From Methylophaga sp. (lineage in GTDB: Bacteria > Pseudomonadota > Gammaproteobacteria > Nitrosococcales > Methylophagaceae): a stretch of 13,031 nt of DNA. This document shows positions 5,565 through 13,031 of this stretch, one piece after another. A program made the position numbers and the translations under genes. The stretch spans positions 1 through 13,031 of the forward strand of contig WTAY01000177.1 in NCBI GenBank assembly GCA_013139345.1, read 5' to 3'. Position 1 is the stretch's first letter. Every line of letters starts with the position of its first letter. The notes beneath the pieces are model-generated. The model saw only the letters and a program-made list of their open reading frames with translations. It was not told where the DNA came from and did no database searches.

Positions 5565-7659
5565 AATCTTCTTTAGCTTCTTCATTAACAGCTTTCATAC
5601 TTAAACGAATACGACCTTGGCGGTCAACTTCAAGTACTTTAACTTGAATCACATCACCTTCAGATAACTTGTCGCTTACATTCTCAACACGTTCTTCAGA
5701 GATTTGTGAAATATGAACTAAGCCATCTTTACCAGGAAGAATGGTTACAAATGCACCGAAGTCCATTAATTTAGCAACACGACCTTCATAGATTTGGCCA
5801 ACTTCAACTTCAGCAGTGATTTGCTCGATGCGTTTAAGAGCATCTTCTCCTGCGCTAAGATCTGCTGAGAAGATACGTACTGTACCATCATCATCAATAT
5901 CAATAACCGCACCCGTTTCTTCAGTTAAAGCACGGATAGTTGCACCACCCTTACCAATTACGTCACGAATCTTATCTGAGTTGATTTTGATTGTGATAAT
6001 ACGCGGAGCAAATTCAGACATTTCTTCACGGTGTGATGAAAGGTTAGCATTCATTGTTTCAAGAATTGTTAAGCGACCATCACGCGCTTGTGACAATGCT
6101 TTTGTCATGATTTCTTCGTTGATACCTTCAATCTTGATATCCATTTGAAGTGCAGTAATACCTTTATCAGTACCCGCTACTTTAAAGTCCATATCACCTA
6201 AGTGATCTTCATCACCTAAGATATCAGTCAATACAGCATAACCATTGTCTTCTTTGATAAGACCCATTGCGATACCAGCAACAGGTGCTTTAATTGGAAC
6301 ACCTGCATCCATTAACGCTAAGCTTGTACCACACACAGAAGCCATTGAGCTTGAGCCGTTTGATTCCGTGATTTCTGAAACAACACGAACAACATATGGG
6401 AAATCTTCAGCAGAAGGCATTACAGCTGCAATACCACGTTTTGCTAATTTACCATGGCCGATTTCACGACGCTTAGGAGAACCAACAAAACCAGTTTCAC
6501 CTACACAGAATGGAGGGAAGTTGTAATGCAACATGAAACGGTCGCGGTATTCACCTTCAACTGCATCAATCATTTGTGCATCACGTTCAGCACCTAATGT
6601 TGCCACAACAATAGCTTGTGTTTCACCACGTGTGAACAATGCGCTGCCATGTACACGAGGTAATACTGTTGTTTCAACATTTACTTGGCGTACAGTTGCT
6701 GTATCACGACCATCGATACGAGGTTCGCCGGCAATAATACGACCACGAACTAATTCTTTTTCGATCTTAGCAAAAGCACCTTTAACATCATCAGCTGACA
6801 TTGTTGATTCTTCAGCCGCTAAGGCTTCAACAGCAGCATCACGTACGATACCTAATGCATCTTGGCGAGCTAATTTATCACTGATTGTGTATGCTTTTTC
6901 AATTCCTGCGAATGCATTTTCTTTAACAGCATCATAAATAGCAGGATCTTTCTCTGGAGCTGTCCAATCCCATGCTTCTTTACCAACTTCTGCTTTTAAC
7001 TCGTTTACTAAGTTAACCGCTGTTTGTAATTTCTCATGACCAAACATTACAGAGCCAAGCATGACTTCTTCTGATAATTCAGATGCTTCAGATTCAACCA
7101 TTAATACAGCACTGTCAGTACCAGCAACAACTAAGTCTAAATCACTTGTTTGTAATTGTTCTTTACTTGGGTTAAGTACATATTCGCCATCGATATAACC
7201 AACACGAGCACCACCGATAGGGCCGTTAAATGGAATACCTGAGATAGCTAATGCCGCGGATGCACCAATCATTGCAGGAATATCTGGGTCAATAGCAGGA
7301 TCTAAAGCAATAACTGTTGCGATAACTTGAACTTCGTTTAAAAAGCCTTTCGGGAATAACGGACGTAAAGGACGATCAATTAAACGACATGTTAATGTTT
7401 CTTTTTCAGAAGGACGACCTTCACGTTTAAAGAAACCACCTGGAATTTTACCTGCTGAGTATGTACGTTCTTGGTAGTTAACAGTCAACGGGAAAAAGTC
7501 TTGACCCGGTTGAACGTTCTTTTTACCAACAACTGTCACCATTACAGATGTTTCACCCAAGCTAGCAATGATTGCACCACTAGCTTGACGTGCAATTTTT
7601 CCAGTCTCAAGACTTAAAGTATGGTCGCCGTATTGAACCGATTTTTTTACTGAATTCAC
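5563..7659 (-). CDS. pnp: Polyribonucleotide nucleotidyltransferase (PNPase)
   Basis: PNPase degrades RNA from the 3' end by phosphorolysis and is part of the RNA degradosome in many gammaproteobacteria. The 698-aa protein shows two RNase PH domains (about 1-215 and 305-535) joined by a helical domain. It also has the catalytic block GDEDHLGDMDFKVAG, with D483 and D489 matching E. coli D486 and D492, the RNA-contacting FFxxEGRPSE loop (about 77-87), a KH domain with VIGKGG (about 550-610) and an S1 domain (GQIYEGRVAKLMDFGAF onward, about 615-690). The start is GTG at 7659-7657, preceded by AAGGA with about 8 nt spacing. The tail after the S1 domain is short (ending AVNEEAKED) compared with the Ala/Pro-rich E. 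coli tail, and the stop codon touches the palindromic element. In relatives pnp is autoregulated after RNase III cleavage of its leader. Confidence 0.97.
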   Translation of the reverse strand: MNSVKKSVQYGDHTLSLETGKIARQASGAIIASLGETSVMVTVVGKKNVQPGQDFFPLTVNYQERTYSAGKIPGGFFKREGRPSEKETLTCRLIDRPLRPLFPKGFLNEVQVIATVIALDPAIDPDIPAMIGASAALAISGIPFNGPIGGARVGYIDGEYVLNPSKEQLQTSDLDLVVAGTDSAVLMVESEASELSEEVMLGSVMFGHEKLQTAVNLVNELKAEVGKEAWDWTAPEKDPAIYDAVKENAFAGIEKAYTISDKLARQDALGIVRDAAVEALAAEESTMSADDVKGAFAKIEKELVRGRIIAGEPRIDGRDTATVRQVNVETTVLPRVHGSALFTRGETQAIVVATLGAERDAQMIDAVEGEYRDRFMLHYNFPPFCVGETGFVGSPKRREIGHGKLAKRGIAAVMPSAEDFPYVVRVVSEITESNGSSSMASVCGTSLALMDAGVPIKAPVAGIAMGLIKEDNGYAVLTDILGDEDHLGDMDFKVAGTDKGITALQMDIKIEGINEEIMTKALSQARDGRLTILETMNANLSSHREEMSEFAPRIITIKINSDKIRDVIGKGGATIRALTEETGAVIDIDDDGTVRIFSADLSAGEDALKRIEQITAEVEVGQIYEGRVAKLMDFGAFVTILPGKDGLVHISQISEERVENVSDKLSEGDVIQVKVLEVDRQGRIRLSMKAVNEEAKED

Positions 7660-7723
7660 TTTTTTTTCCTTATCGTTTATTACGGCCTATTCCGCAATGA
7701 ACTTTCATTTAAAATTTACAAAT

Positions 7724-7764
7724 AAATACGCCCCTGAAGCTAAAATAACTTCAGGGGCGTATTT
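7724..7764 (-). terminator. 16-bp perfect hairpin between rpsO and pnp (terminator/attenuator or RNase III site)
   Basis: AAATACGCCCCTGAAG (7724-7739) is perfectly complementary to CTTCAGGGGCGTATTT (7749-7764) around a 9-nt loop. In the minus-strand transcript the stem is followed by a T-rich but interrupted run (TATTTATTTG). It therefore may be the rpsO terminator with partial read-through, as known from E. coli rpsO-pnp. It may also be a double-stranded substrate for RNase III in the pnp leader. It lies 64 nt before the pnp start. Confidence 0.7.
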
Positions 7765-7774
7765 TAAATACTAA

Positions 7775-7837
7775 CCTTGCTATCGATAAACAACGACGGC
7801 ATGGTGTTAAACATATTCTTTATTGCGATTAGCAAGG
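7775..7837 (-). promoter_or_regulatory. Second hairpin just after the rpsO stop codon
   Basis: CCTTGCTATCG (7775-7785) pairs with CGATTAGCAAGG (7826-7837) with a single bulged base, closing a 40-nt loop. It begins two bases beyond the rpsO stop codon in the transcript and precedes the 16-bp hairpin. Together they form a two-hairpin array, reminiscent of the processed rpsO-pnp intercistronic region of E. coli. Function is inferred from position. Confidence 0.45.
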
Positions 7838-7839
7838 GC

Positions 7840-8109
7840 TTAACGACGTAAACCTAGGCTAGCAATTAATTCACGGTAACGTGTGATATCTTTCTTTTTC
7901 AAGTAATCCAACATTTTACGACGACCACTTACCATTTTTAATAAACCTTGGCGTGAGTGATGATCATGGATATTTGTTTTGAAATGCTCAGAAAGATCCG
8001 TGATACGTGCTGATAACAAAGCAACTTGTACTTCAGCTGAACCAGTATCGCCTTCAGAGCGTTGGTATTTGCTGATTACTTCTTTTGTTTGTTCTAGTGA
8101 TAATGACAT
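7840..8109 (-). CDS. rpsO: 30S ribosomal protein S15
   Basis: S15 is a primary 16S rRNA-binding protein of the 30S platform. With the ATG at 8109-8107 the protein is 89 aa, exactly the E. coli length. It starts MSLSLEQTKEVISKYQ and carries the family signature DTGSAEVQVALL, the rRNA-contact segment DHHSRQGLLKMVSGRR and the C-terminal GLRR. An in-frame ATG four codons upstream (8121) is less likely, because GGAG (8119-8116) sits correctly in front of the 8109 start, and MSLS matches homologues. The gene has its own long leader (8110-8285) with a candidate promoter and foldable structure, consistent with the autoregulation by S15 known in several bacterial groups. Confidence 0.98.
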   Translation of the reverse strand: MSLSLEQTKEVISKYQRSEGDTGSAEVQVALLSARITDLSEHFKTNIHDHHSRQGLLKMVSGRRKMLDYLKKKDITRYRELIASLGLRR

Positions 8110-8113
8110 TAAA

Positions 8114-8160
8114 AACTCCAACTTTAATTATGTAGCACTTCTTGTATTTGGCTACGAGTT
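8114..8160 (-). promoter_or_regulatory. Possible S15-responsive leader structure masking the rpsO Shine-Dalgarno
   Basis: In the transcript AACTC (8160-8156) can pair with GAGTT (8118-8114), which contains part of the GGAG ribosome binding site. Directly stacked on its 5' strand, GTAGC (8155-8151) pairs with GCTAC (8136-8132) over a 14-nt loop. The bases CAA in that loop are also complementary to TTG beside the GGAG, which would allow a pseudoknot. rpsO leaders in several bacteria fold into structures bound by S15 to block translation, each with a different shape. This one is deduced by eye, with short helices, and is not proven. Confidence 0.4.
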
Positions 8161-8169
8161 AAATTCTGG

Positions 8170-8198
8170 ATTATTCCAGCGTTGCTATTTTCAAGCAA
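8170..8198 (-). promoter_or_regulatory. Candidate rpsO promoter
   Basis: On the minus strand TTGCTT (8198-8193) and AATAAT (8175-8170) are spaced by exactly 17 bp. The -10 matches 5 of 6 consensus bases; the -35 is weak (TTG conserved). Transcription would start near 8163, just before the leader helix region, giving a leader of about 55 nt. The -10 sits inside a CTGGA-N4-TCCAG dyad (8166-8179). An rpsO promoter at this place agrees with the E. coli arrangement. Confidence 0.5.
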
Positions 8199-8218
8199 AC
8201 CAAAATATCCAACCATTC

Positions 8219-8244
8219 AAAAACGGCAATTTTACCGACTTTTT
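8219..8244 (-). terminator. Weak terminator-like hairpin between truB and rpsO
   Basis: CGGCAA (8224-8229) faces TTACCG (8232-8237), with one G-U pair, framed by AAAAA (8219-8223) and a T-run (8240-8244). On the minus strand the hairpin is followed by five T residues. The stem is short and the loop very tight, so at most partial termination of the nusA-truB transcript is expected ahead of the rpsO promoter. Confidence 0.35.
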
Positions 8245-8285
8245 ATTATTGAAACAAGCCCTTATATCCAGAATGCTTGAATATA

Positions 8286-9209
8286 CTATTGTTCATGGTC
8301 AACAAAGACGCGCTTTGGTGCAACAACACTTTGTTCCGACATTTCACCTAAGCCAAGAAAATTATTCTCTGCATCAAACAATCTCACATTCGCGGATAAA
8401 AATTCTTGCTCAACCTTAATTGTTTGACCGTGCCGCAATGCGATCACCATTTCATCTGTTGCCACAATAGCAGGCCAGTCAGGTAAAGCATTTTCAGTGG
8501 GTAGTAATTCAGCATCTAATGCATGAAGACCTTGCTCTGCAACAGCCTCTAATTGTTCAACTGTCATCGCCTGCGCTTGCGTGTAACCTGCAGCAGCGAC
8601 ACGATGCAACATGACAACATGCCCACCAGAACCTAGTGCATGGCTGATATCTTCTACCAGCGTGCGAATATAAGTGCCTTTGCTACAACGAACAGCTAAA
8701 GTGAAGCTATCTTTAGTAAAAGATAAAAGCTGAATATCATAAATTGTAATTCGACGAGACTTACGCTCAACTTCTATACCCTGTCGCGCAAGTTTATACA
8801 GTGGCTGACCATTGTATTTTAATGCTGAAAACATAGGTGGAACTTGATCCTGTTCACCGGTAAATCTGGGTAGTAGTTCTAATAGTGTTTTTTCATCAAA
8901 TTCAGGGATCTCTGATGTTGAAACCACTTCACCATCAGAATCGCCACTATCCGTAACCACTCCGAGCTTACAGGTCACATGATAGGCTTTGTCAGCATCT
9001 AATAAATAGGATGAGACTTTGGTTGCTTCACCTAAGCAGATAGGTAGAACACCGGTTGCTAAAGGATCAAGTGCGCCCGTATGACCTGCTTTTTTAGCAT
9101 CAAACAGTCGTTTAACTTGTTGCAACACATGATTAGAACTTCGGCCAGTTGGTTTATCAATAATCACAATACCTGTGATATTGCGACCTTTCTTATTTCT
9201 ACGCCCCAT
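8286..9209 (-). CDS. truB: tRNA pseudouridine(55) synthase TruB
   Basis: TruB converts U55 of the T-loop of elongator tRNAs to pseudouridine and also acts as a tRNA folding chaperone. The 307-aa protein (E. coli 314) has the catalytic motif GHTGALDPLATGVLP with the nucleophilic Asp at position 48, the same number as in E. coli. It also has the N-terminal GIVIIDKPTGRSS, the YHVTCKLGVVTDSGDSDG segment, the QVPPMFSALKYNG and LYKLARQG motifs, and CSKGTYIRTLVEDI (about 175-190). The C-terminal part (from about 250) is a PUA-like domain. It lies 10 nt after rbfA. No strong Shine-Dalgarno precedes the ATG; a GAAAGAG stretch within the end of rbfA is rather far away, so coupled translation is plausible. 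Confidence 0.97.
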   Translation of the reverse strand: MGRRNKKGRNITGIVIIDKPTGRSSNHVLQQVKRLFDAKKAGHTGALDPLATGVLPICLGEATKVSSYLLDADKAYHVTCKLGVVTDSGDSDGEVVSTSEIPEFDEKTLLELLPRFTGEQDQVPPMFSALKYNGQPLYKLARQGIEVERKSRRITIYDIQLLSFTKDSFTLAVRCSKGTYIRTLVEDISHALGSGGHVVMLHRVAAAGYTQAQAMTVEQLEAVAEQGLHALDAELLPTENALPDWPAIVATDEMVIALRHGQTIKVEQEFLSANVRLFDAENNFLGLGEMSEQSVVAPKRVFVDHEQ

Positions 9210-9219
9210 CTAACAATAG

Positions 9220-9591
9220 TTACTCTTTCGGTAGATCTTTATTAGCTTTGGCAATCAACTCATCCATCTGAAAACCACGCTCTAATGATTTATCGTAATG
9301 GAAGCGTAATTCAGGGATGTTTCGTAGTTCAACTCGTCCGGCTAAATTTCGACGTAAAAAACCTGCAGCACGTTTCAAACCTTCTAAACATTCATCAATG
9401 TCTTGCTCTGAATCAACACCACTCAAACGTGTTACAAACACTTTGGCATATTTCATATCAGAAGTAACATCAACATGAGAAACGGTCACCATGCCAACAC
9501 GAGGATCTGACACCTCATGTTGAATCATCTGTGCTAGCTCACGTAAGATAAGCTGACCAATTCGACTTGTTCGACTAAATTCTCTTGCCAT
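9220..9591 (-). CDS. rbfA: 30S ribosome-binding factor A
   Basis: RbfA is a single KH-fold protein needed for late 30S maturation and 16S rRNA 5'-end processing, important in the cold. The 123-aa product has the family hallmarks: REFSRTSRIGQLILREL at the N-terminus, VSDPRVGMVTVSHVDVTSDM (about 27-46), YAKVFVTRL, and near the end LRNIPELRFHYDKSLERG. It is slightly shorter than E. coli RbfA (133 aa), as only the flexible C-terminal tail is reduced. Its ATG begins one base after the infB stop codon, so translation is probably coupled to infB. Confidence 0.97.
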   Translation of the reverse strand: MAREFSRTSRIGQLILRELAQMIQHEVSDPRVGMVTVSHVDVTSDMKYAKVFVTRLSGVDSEQDIDECLEGLKRAAGFLRRNLAGRVELRNIPELRFHYDKSLERGFQMDELIAKANKDLPKE

Positions 9592-9592
9592 G

Positions 9593-12460
9593 TTATAGCT
9601 TCGGTGTCACAAGAACACGCTCGAAGACTTCAATCTGATCGCCTGGTTTAACATCTGTGTAATTTTTCACACCGATACCACACTCAACACCTGATTGAAC
9701 TTCATTTACATCATCTTTAAAGCGACGCAATGATTCAAGCTCACCTTCGTAAATAACCACGTTATCACGTAACACACGGATTGGATTAGTTCGTCTAACA
9801 GTACCTTCAGTAACCAAACAACCCGCAATCTCACCAAATTTAGGAGAACTAAATACGTCATCAACACGTGCAAGACCAATGATTTCATCTTTGTAAACAG
9901 GCTCTAACATACCTGTCATTGCTGCTGTCACAACATCAATCAAATCATAGATAATGCTGAAATATTGAACATCAAGACCTTTTTCAGCAATGATACGACG
10001 TGCAGTATTATCAGCACGAACATTAAAGCCTATTAGAATAGCATTCGCTGATCCAGCTAATTGAGCATCCGTTTCATTAATACCACCTACACCAGAAGCA
10101 ACAATACGTACTTTTACTTTGTCTGTTGATAGTTTTAATAAACCTTGGCTTACAGCTTCAGCAGAACCATGAACATCAGCTTTAACCACAACATTCAATG
10201 TCTTAACATCACCTGATTCCATCTTATTAAACATGTCATCAAGCTTAGCGGCTTGCTGTTGAGCCATTTGTAATTCACGTGCTTTCGTTTTACGCAAAGT
10301 AGCAATTTCACGAGCAGAACGTTCATTTGCAACAACTTGTAATTCATCACCCGATGCTGGTGTTCCTGACAAACCTAGAATTTCAACAGGTGTTGAAGGT
10401 GTTGCCGATGTTAATACAGTTGCATTTTCATCTAGTAAAGAACGAACACGACCATATTCTTGACCAACTACAACAATATCACCTTTATTTAGTGTTCCTG
10501 ATTGTACTAGAACTGTCACAATTGTACCGCGACCTTTATCTAAACGTGCTTCAATTACCGTACCTTTTGCAGGCCCAGTTGATGAAGCTTTAAGCTCTAA
10601 CATTTCAGCTTGCAATGAAATGGTATCTAATAACTCATCAATACCTTGTCCAGTTAATGCTGAAACGGGAACAAACGGTACATCACCACCCCAATCTTCA
10701 GGGATAACATCGTGATTACCTAGTTCTGTTTTTACGCGGTCAGGATTTGCCGTTTCTTTATCCATTTTATTAACGGCAATGATTAATAACGCACCCGCTT
10801 CTTTCGAATGTTTCACTGCTTCAATTGTTTGAGGCATTACACCATCATCAGCCGCAACGACCAATACAACAATATCCGTTACTTTTGCACCACGTTGACG
10901 CATTTCAGTAAACGCTGCATGTCCAGGTGTGTCTAAGAATGCAATCTCACCACGACTTGTTTTAACTTTATAAGCACCAATATGCTGAGTGATACCACCC
11001 GCTTCGCCTGAAGTCACTTTTGTACTACGAATAGTGTCAAGTAATGATGTTTTACCATGATCAACATGGCCCATAACAGTAACAACAGGGGCACGCGTTA
11101 CTTCTTCACCCACTTCATGATCTGTTTCCATCAATGCTAATTCAGCTTCATTCTCTTGAACAGGTTTAGCAACATGTCCCATTTCTTCAATCAAGATAAC
11201 AGCTGTATCTTGGTCAAGAACTTGGTTGATTGTTGCCATTTGACCTAGCCCCATCAACGCTTTGATAACTTCAGCAGCTTTAACTGACATTCGTAAAGCT
11301 AAGTCAGCCACACTAATTGTCTCAGGTACATTCACTTCATGTACTACTGGTGCTGTTGGCAATGTAAAGCCATGTTCTTCTGAAGATTCCATAACCGCAG
11401 TAGAGGGCTGCTGAGCACCTTTACCTTTTTTCTTCTTACGACGACCTTTACCATTTGAGACGTGTAACTCTTCTCTACCTTTACCACCTTTTCGATCATT
11501 TCGACCGCCACGGCGACTCGCGTTTTCTTTTGTGCTTGGACCGGCAGGATCTGGTTTTTTCTCGGCAGCTTTTTCTTTTTCTTTTACTTTGCGTGCTTCT
11601 TTTTGCTCTTTCGCTTTTATTTCAGCCGCTTTCTTAGCTTCAGCACGTTCTTTTTCTAACTTAGCTTCTTCGATTCGTGCTTTTTTACGCTCAATTAATG
11701 CTTTTTCTGCCTCTAAGCGAGCCATATTAGCAGCACGACGTTTAGCATCGGCTTCTTCAAGTTTCTTATGCGCTATTTGTGATGCTGTTAGCTTAGGTTC
11801 TGCAGACGCTTTCTTAGCTTCTTCCTTTGCTTTTTCTACTTTAGGCTTACTGTCTTCTTTCGCCTTTTGTTTTGCTTCTTCTGCTAACGCTTTTTTCTCT
11901 TCTTCAGCGGCAGCACGTGCTTCTTCAGCAGCTTGTTTTTCAGCTTCAACCGCAGCTTCAACCACAGCAGCTTCACGTTTTGCATCTTCAGCTTCTTGTT
12001 TAAGTTTCAGCGATTCTTCATCTTTAATGCGCTGTAGCTCTTTATCTTCAATACGTTGTTCTTCTAGACGCGCATCTTCAATTTCTTTTGCTTCCGCTTC
12101 TTTTTGACGCTGTAATTCTGCTTCAGCTTCAGCTTCTTCAGCGGGAGTGCGTTTTACAAATGTACGTTTTTTACGCACTTCTACACTGACGCTTTTACTA
12201 CCACGACGTGATGCATTACTGCCTAATTTAATCTCGCTTACAGATTTTCGTTTAAGCGTAATCTTTTTAGACGGCGCAGTGCCTTCTTCCGATTTACCAT
12301 GACGCTGCTGCAAAGAACTCAATAACAGTTGCTTTTGCTCTTCTGTAATCAATTCATCTGCATTTGAAACTACAACACCAGCTTCAGCAAGCTGTTCAAC
12401 TAAATGTTCACCTGAGACGCCAACACTTTCTGCTAGGTCTTTAACCTTAATATCACTCAT
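9593..12460 (-). CDS. infB: Translation initiation factor IF2
   Basis: IF2 is the GTPase that brings initiator fMet-tRNA to the 30S subunit and promotes subunit joining. The 955-aa protein (E. coli 890) begins with an IF2_N module (1-50), then a basic patch (KKITLKRKSVSEIKLG). A long Ala/Glu/Lys-rich, probably coiled-coil linker covers about 110-310, and a Gly/Lys/Arg-rich segment about 315-350. A second IF2_N module lies at about 365-435 (FTLPTAPVVHEVNVPETISV). The G domain follows, with GHVDHGKT (464-471), DTPGH (510-514) and NKMD (564-567), then domains II, III and the tRNA-binding C-terminal domain. GGGGGAG lies a few bases before the ATG. The gap from the nusA stop is 4 nt. The extra length lies in the linker. 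Shorter isoforms from internal starts, known in enterobacteria, were not located. Confidence 0.98.
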   Translation of the reverse strand: MSDIKVKDLAESVGVSGEHLVEQLAEAGVVVSNADELITEEQKQLLLSSLQQRHGKSEEGTAPSKKITLKRKSVSEIKLGSNASRRGSKSVSVEVRKKRTFVKRTPAEEAEAEAELQRQKEAEAKEIEDARLEEQRIEDKELQRIKDEESLKLKQEAEDAKREAAVVEAAVEAEKQAAEEARAAAEEEKKALAEEAKQKAKEDSKPKVEKAKEEAKKASAEPKLTASQIAHKKLEEADAKRRAANMARLEAEKALIERKKARIEEAKLEKERAEAKKAAEIKAKEQKEARKVKEKEKAAEKKPDPAGPSTKENASRRGGRNDRKGGKGREELHVSNGKGRRKKKKGKGAQQPSTAVMESSEEHGFTLPTAPVVHEVNVPETISVADLALRMSVKAAEVIKALMGLGQMATINQVLDQDTAVILIEEMGHVAKPVQENEAELALMETDHEVGEEVTRAPVVTVMGHVDHGKTSLLDTIRSTKVTSGEAGGITQHIGAYKVKTSRGEIAFLDTPGHAAFTEMRQRGAKVTDIVVLVVAADDGVMPQTIEAVKHSKEAGALLIIAVNKMDKETANPDRVKTELGNHDVIPEDWGGDVPFVPVSALTGQGIDELLDTISLQAEMLELKASSTGPAKGTVIEARLDKGRGTIVTVLVQSGTLNKGDIVVVGQEYGRVRSLLDENATVLTSATPSTPVEILGLSGTPASGDELQVVANERSAREIATLRKTKARELQMAQQQAAKLDDMFNKMESGDVKTLNVVVKADVHGSAEAVSQGLLKLSTDKVKVRIVASGVGGINETDAQLAGSANAILIGFNVRADNTARRIIAEKGLDVQYFSIIYDLIDVVTAAMTGMLEPVYKDEIIGLARVDDVFSSPKFGEIAGCLVTEGTVRRTNPIRVLRDNVVIYEGELESLRRFKDDVNEVQSGVECGIGVKNYTDVKPGDQIEVFERVLVTPKL

Positions 12461-12464
12461 CTAG

Positions 12465-13031
12465 TTACTCCCCCGCCTCATCATCATCACCATCGGCAAA
12501 CCATGTTTCACGCGCATTCATGATTAATGTGCCAGCTAACTCTTCATTCATTCCATCAAGCTCAACCAATTCATCGACAGATTGGTCACCCAAATCATCA
12601 ACGGTAGCTATTCCTTTGCTTGCTAATGTAAGGGCCATTGCTTTCGTAATCCCTTTCAGTGCAAGTAAATCCGCAGCAGGCTCAGCAGTTTCTAGTTGCT
12701 CTTCATTGGCAATTGCTTTTGTTAACAATACATCACGAGCTCGTGAACGAAGCTCAGCAACGATATCAGCATCAAACTCTTCAACTGCAAGCATTTCTTC
12801 TTCTGCCACATAAGCTACTTCGTCTAAGCTAGAGAAGCCTTCTTGTGCCAAAATCAAAGCAACATCTTCATCAACGTCAAGATCTTGCATGAACAATTCA
12901 ATCAGGCTAGCAATCTCTGTCTCTGATTTTTTATCTGCATCAGATGATGACATAACATTTAAGACCCAACCTGTTAATTGACTGGCTAAACGAACATTTT
13001 GACCGCCGCGACCGATTGCTTGAGATAACTG
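12465..13031 (-). CDS. nusA: Transcription termination/antitermination factor NusA, C-terminal part (cut by window edge)
   Basis: The reading frame is open from the window edge to the stop at 12467-12465, giving 188 visible residues. It starts within the second KH domain (QLSQAIGRGGQNVRLASQLTG, the conserved GRGGQN loop). Two acidic helical repeats follow: AR1 around LFMQDLDVDEDVALILAQEGF and AR2 around LLALKGITKAMALTLASKGI, ending WFADGDDDEAGE. The acidic repeats are a feature of gammaproteobacterial NusA and bind the RNA polymerase alpha-subunit tail or N protein in E. coli. An ATG at 12953 lies inside the gene and is not its start, as the frame continues upstream with conserved KH residues. 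It is directly upstream of infB. Confidence 0.96.
   Translation of the reverse strand, partial: QLSQAIGRGGQNVRLASQLTGWVLNVMSSSDADKKSETEIASLIELFMQDLDVDEDVALILAQEGFSSLDEVAYVAEEEMLAVEEFDADIVAELRSRARDVLLTKAIANEEQLETAEPAADLLALKGITKAMALTLASKGIATVDDLGDQSVDELVELDGMNEELAGTLIMNARETWFADGDDDEAGE

Noticed and set aside
5816..6937. Several plus-strand open frames within the pnp region
   Set aside because: They are antisense shadows of a highly conserved PNPase gene and have no supporting signals.
7979..8419. Plus-strand 146-codon open frame crossing the rpsO-truB gap
   Set aside because: It is antisense to rpsO and the end of truB, has no ribosome binding site and no recognisable product.
11532..12107. 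Plus-strand 191-codon open frame rich in Ala/Ser/Phe
   Set aside because: It is the exact antisense of the Ala/Glu/Lys-rich IF2 linker; the codon bias of that linker leaves long open frames on the opposite strand. No ribosome binding site or family resemblance.
11560..12140. Repetitive GCTTCTTC-like pattern resembling a tandem repeat or CRISPR-like array
   Set aside because: It is the coding sequence of the charged coiled-coil linker of IF2; there is no constant repeat unit or unique spacer.
12465..12953. A separate 162-aa acidic protein starting at 12953
   Set aside because: The frame continues upstream to the window edge with conserved NusA KH residues (GRGGQN), so it is the C-terminal part of NusA.

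Overview
The window is a piece of a gammaproteobacterial chromosome of moderate to low GC. The evidence is the gene order nusA-infB-rbfA-truB-rpsO-pnp on the minus strand, close resemblance of RF3, PNPase, S15 and TruB to the Escherichia coli proteins, and a full-length IF2 with a long charged N-terminal linker. The species cannot be fixed from the sequence; an aquatic or methylotroph-like gammaproteobacterium is a guess.

Layout. Positions 1-122 (minus) hold the first 40 codons of a CBS-domain protein. An AT-rich divergent intergenic region (123-335) separates it from the only complete plus-strand gene, an unrecognised 191-aa protein (336-911). Positions 912-1202 are non-coding and carry a compound palindromic repeat. 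From there to the right end everything is on the minus strand. In transcription order (right to left) it reads: nusA (3' part), infB, rbfA, truB, rpsO, pnp, a terminator, modA, modB, modC, prfC.

How the genes work together. nusA to pnp is the classic transcription/translation/RNA-decay cluster: NusA (elongation/termination factor), IF2 (initiation), RbfA (30S maturation), TruB (tRNA pseudouridine 55), S15 (30S protein) and PNPase (3'-5' exonuclease). nusA/infB/rbfA/truB are almost contiguous (gaps of 4, 1 and 10 nt). rpsO and pnp are each preceded by about 180 nt with promoter-like or hairpin signals, as expected from their separate post-transcriptional control in relatives. modA-modB-modC is a tightly coupled molybdate ABC importer operon (1-nt overlap, then direct abutment). 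prfC (RF3) follows 62 nt after modC.

The most interesting material is between the genes: a ~148-bp imperfect palindrome that touches the pnp stop codon; an ~82-bp repeat that can fold in two mutually exclusive ways; a terminator that ends only 17 nt before the modA start, leaving almost no leader; a possible Shine-Dalgarno-masking structure in the rpsO leader; and two hairpins between rpsO and pnp. No mobile-element genes, CRISPR array, tRNA, rRNA or defence system was seen. Apart from the unknown 191-aa protein, the coding content is ordinary.
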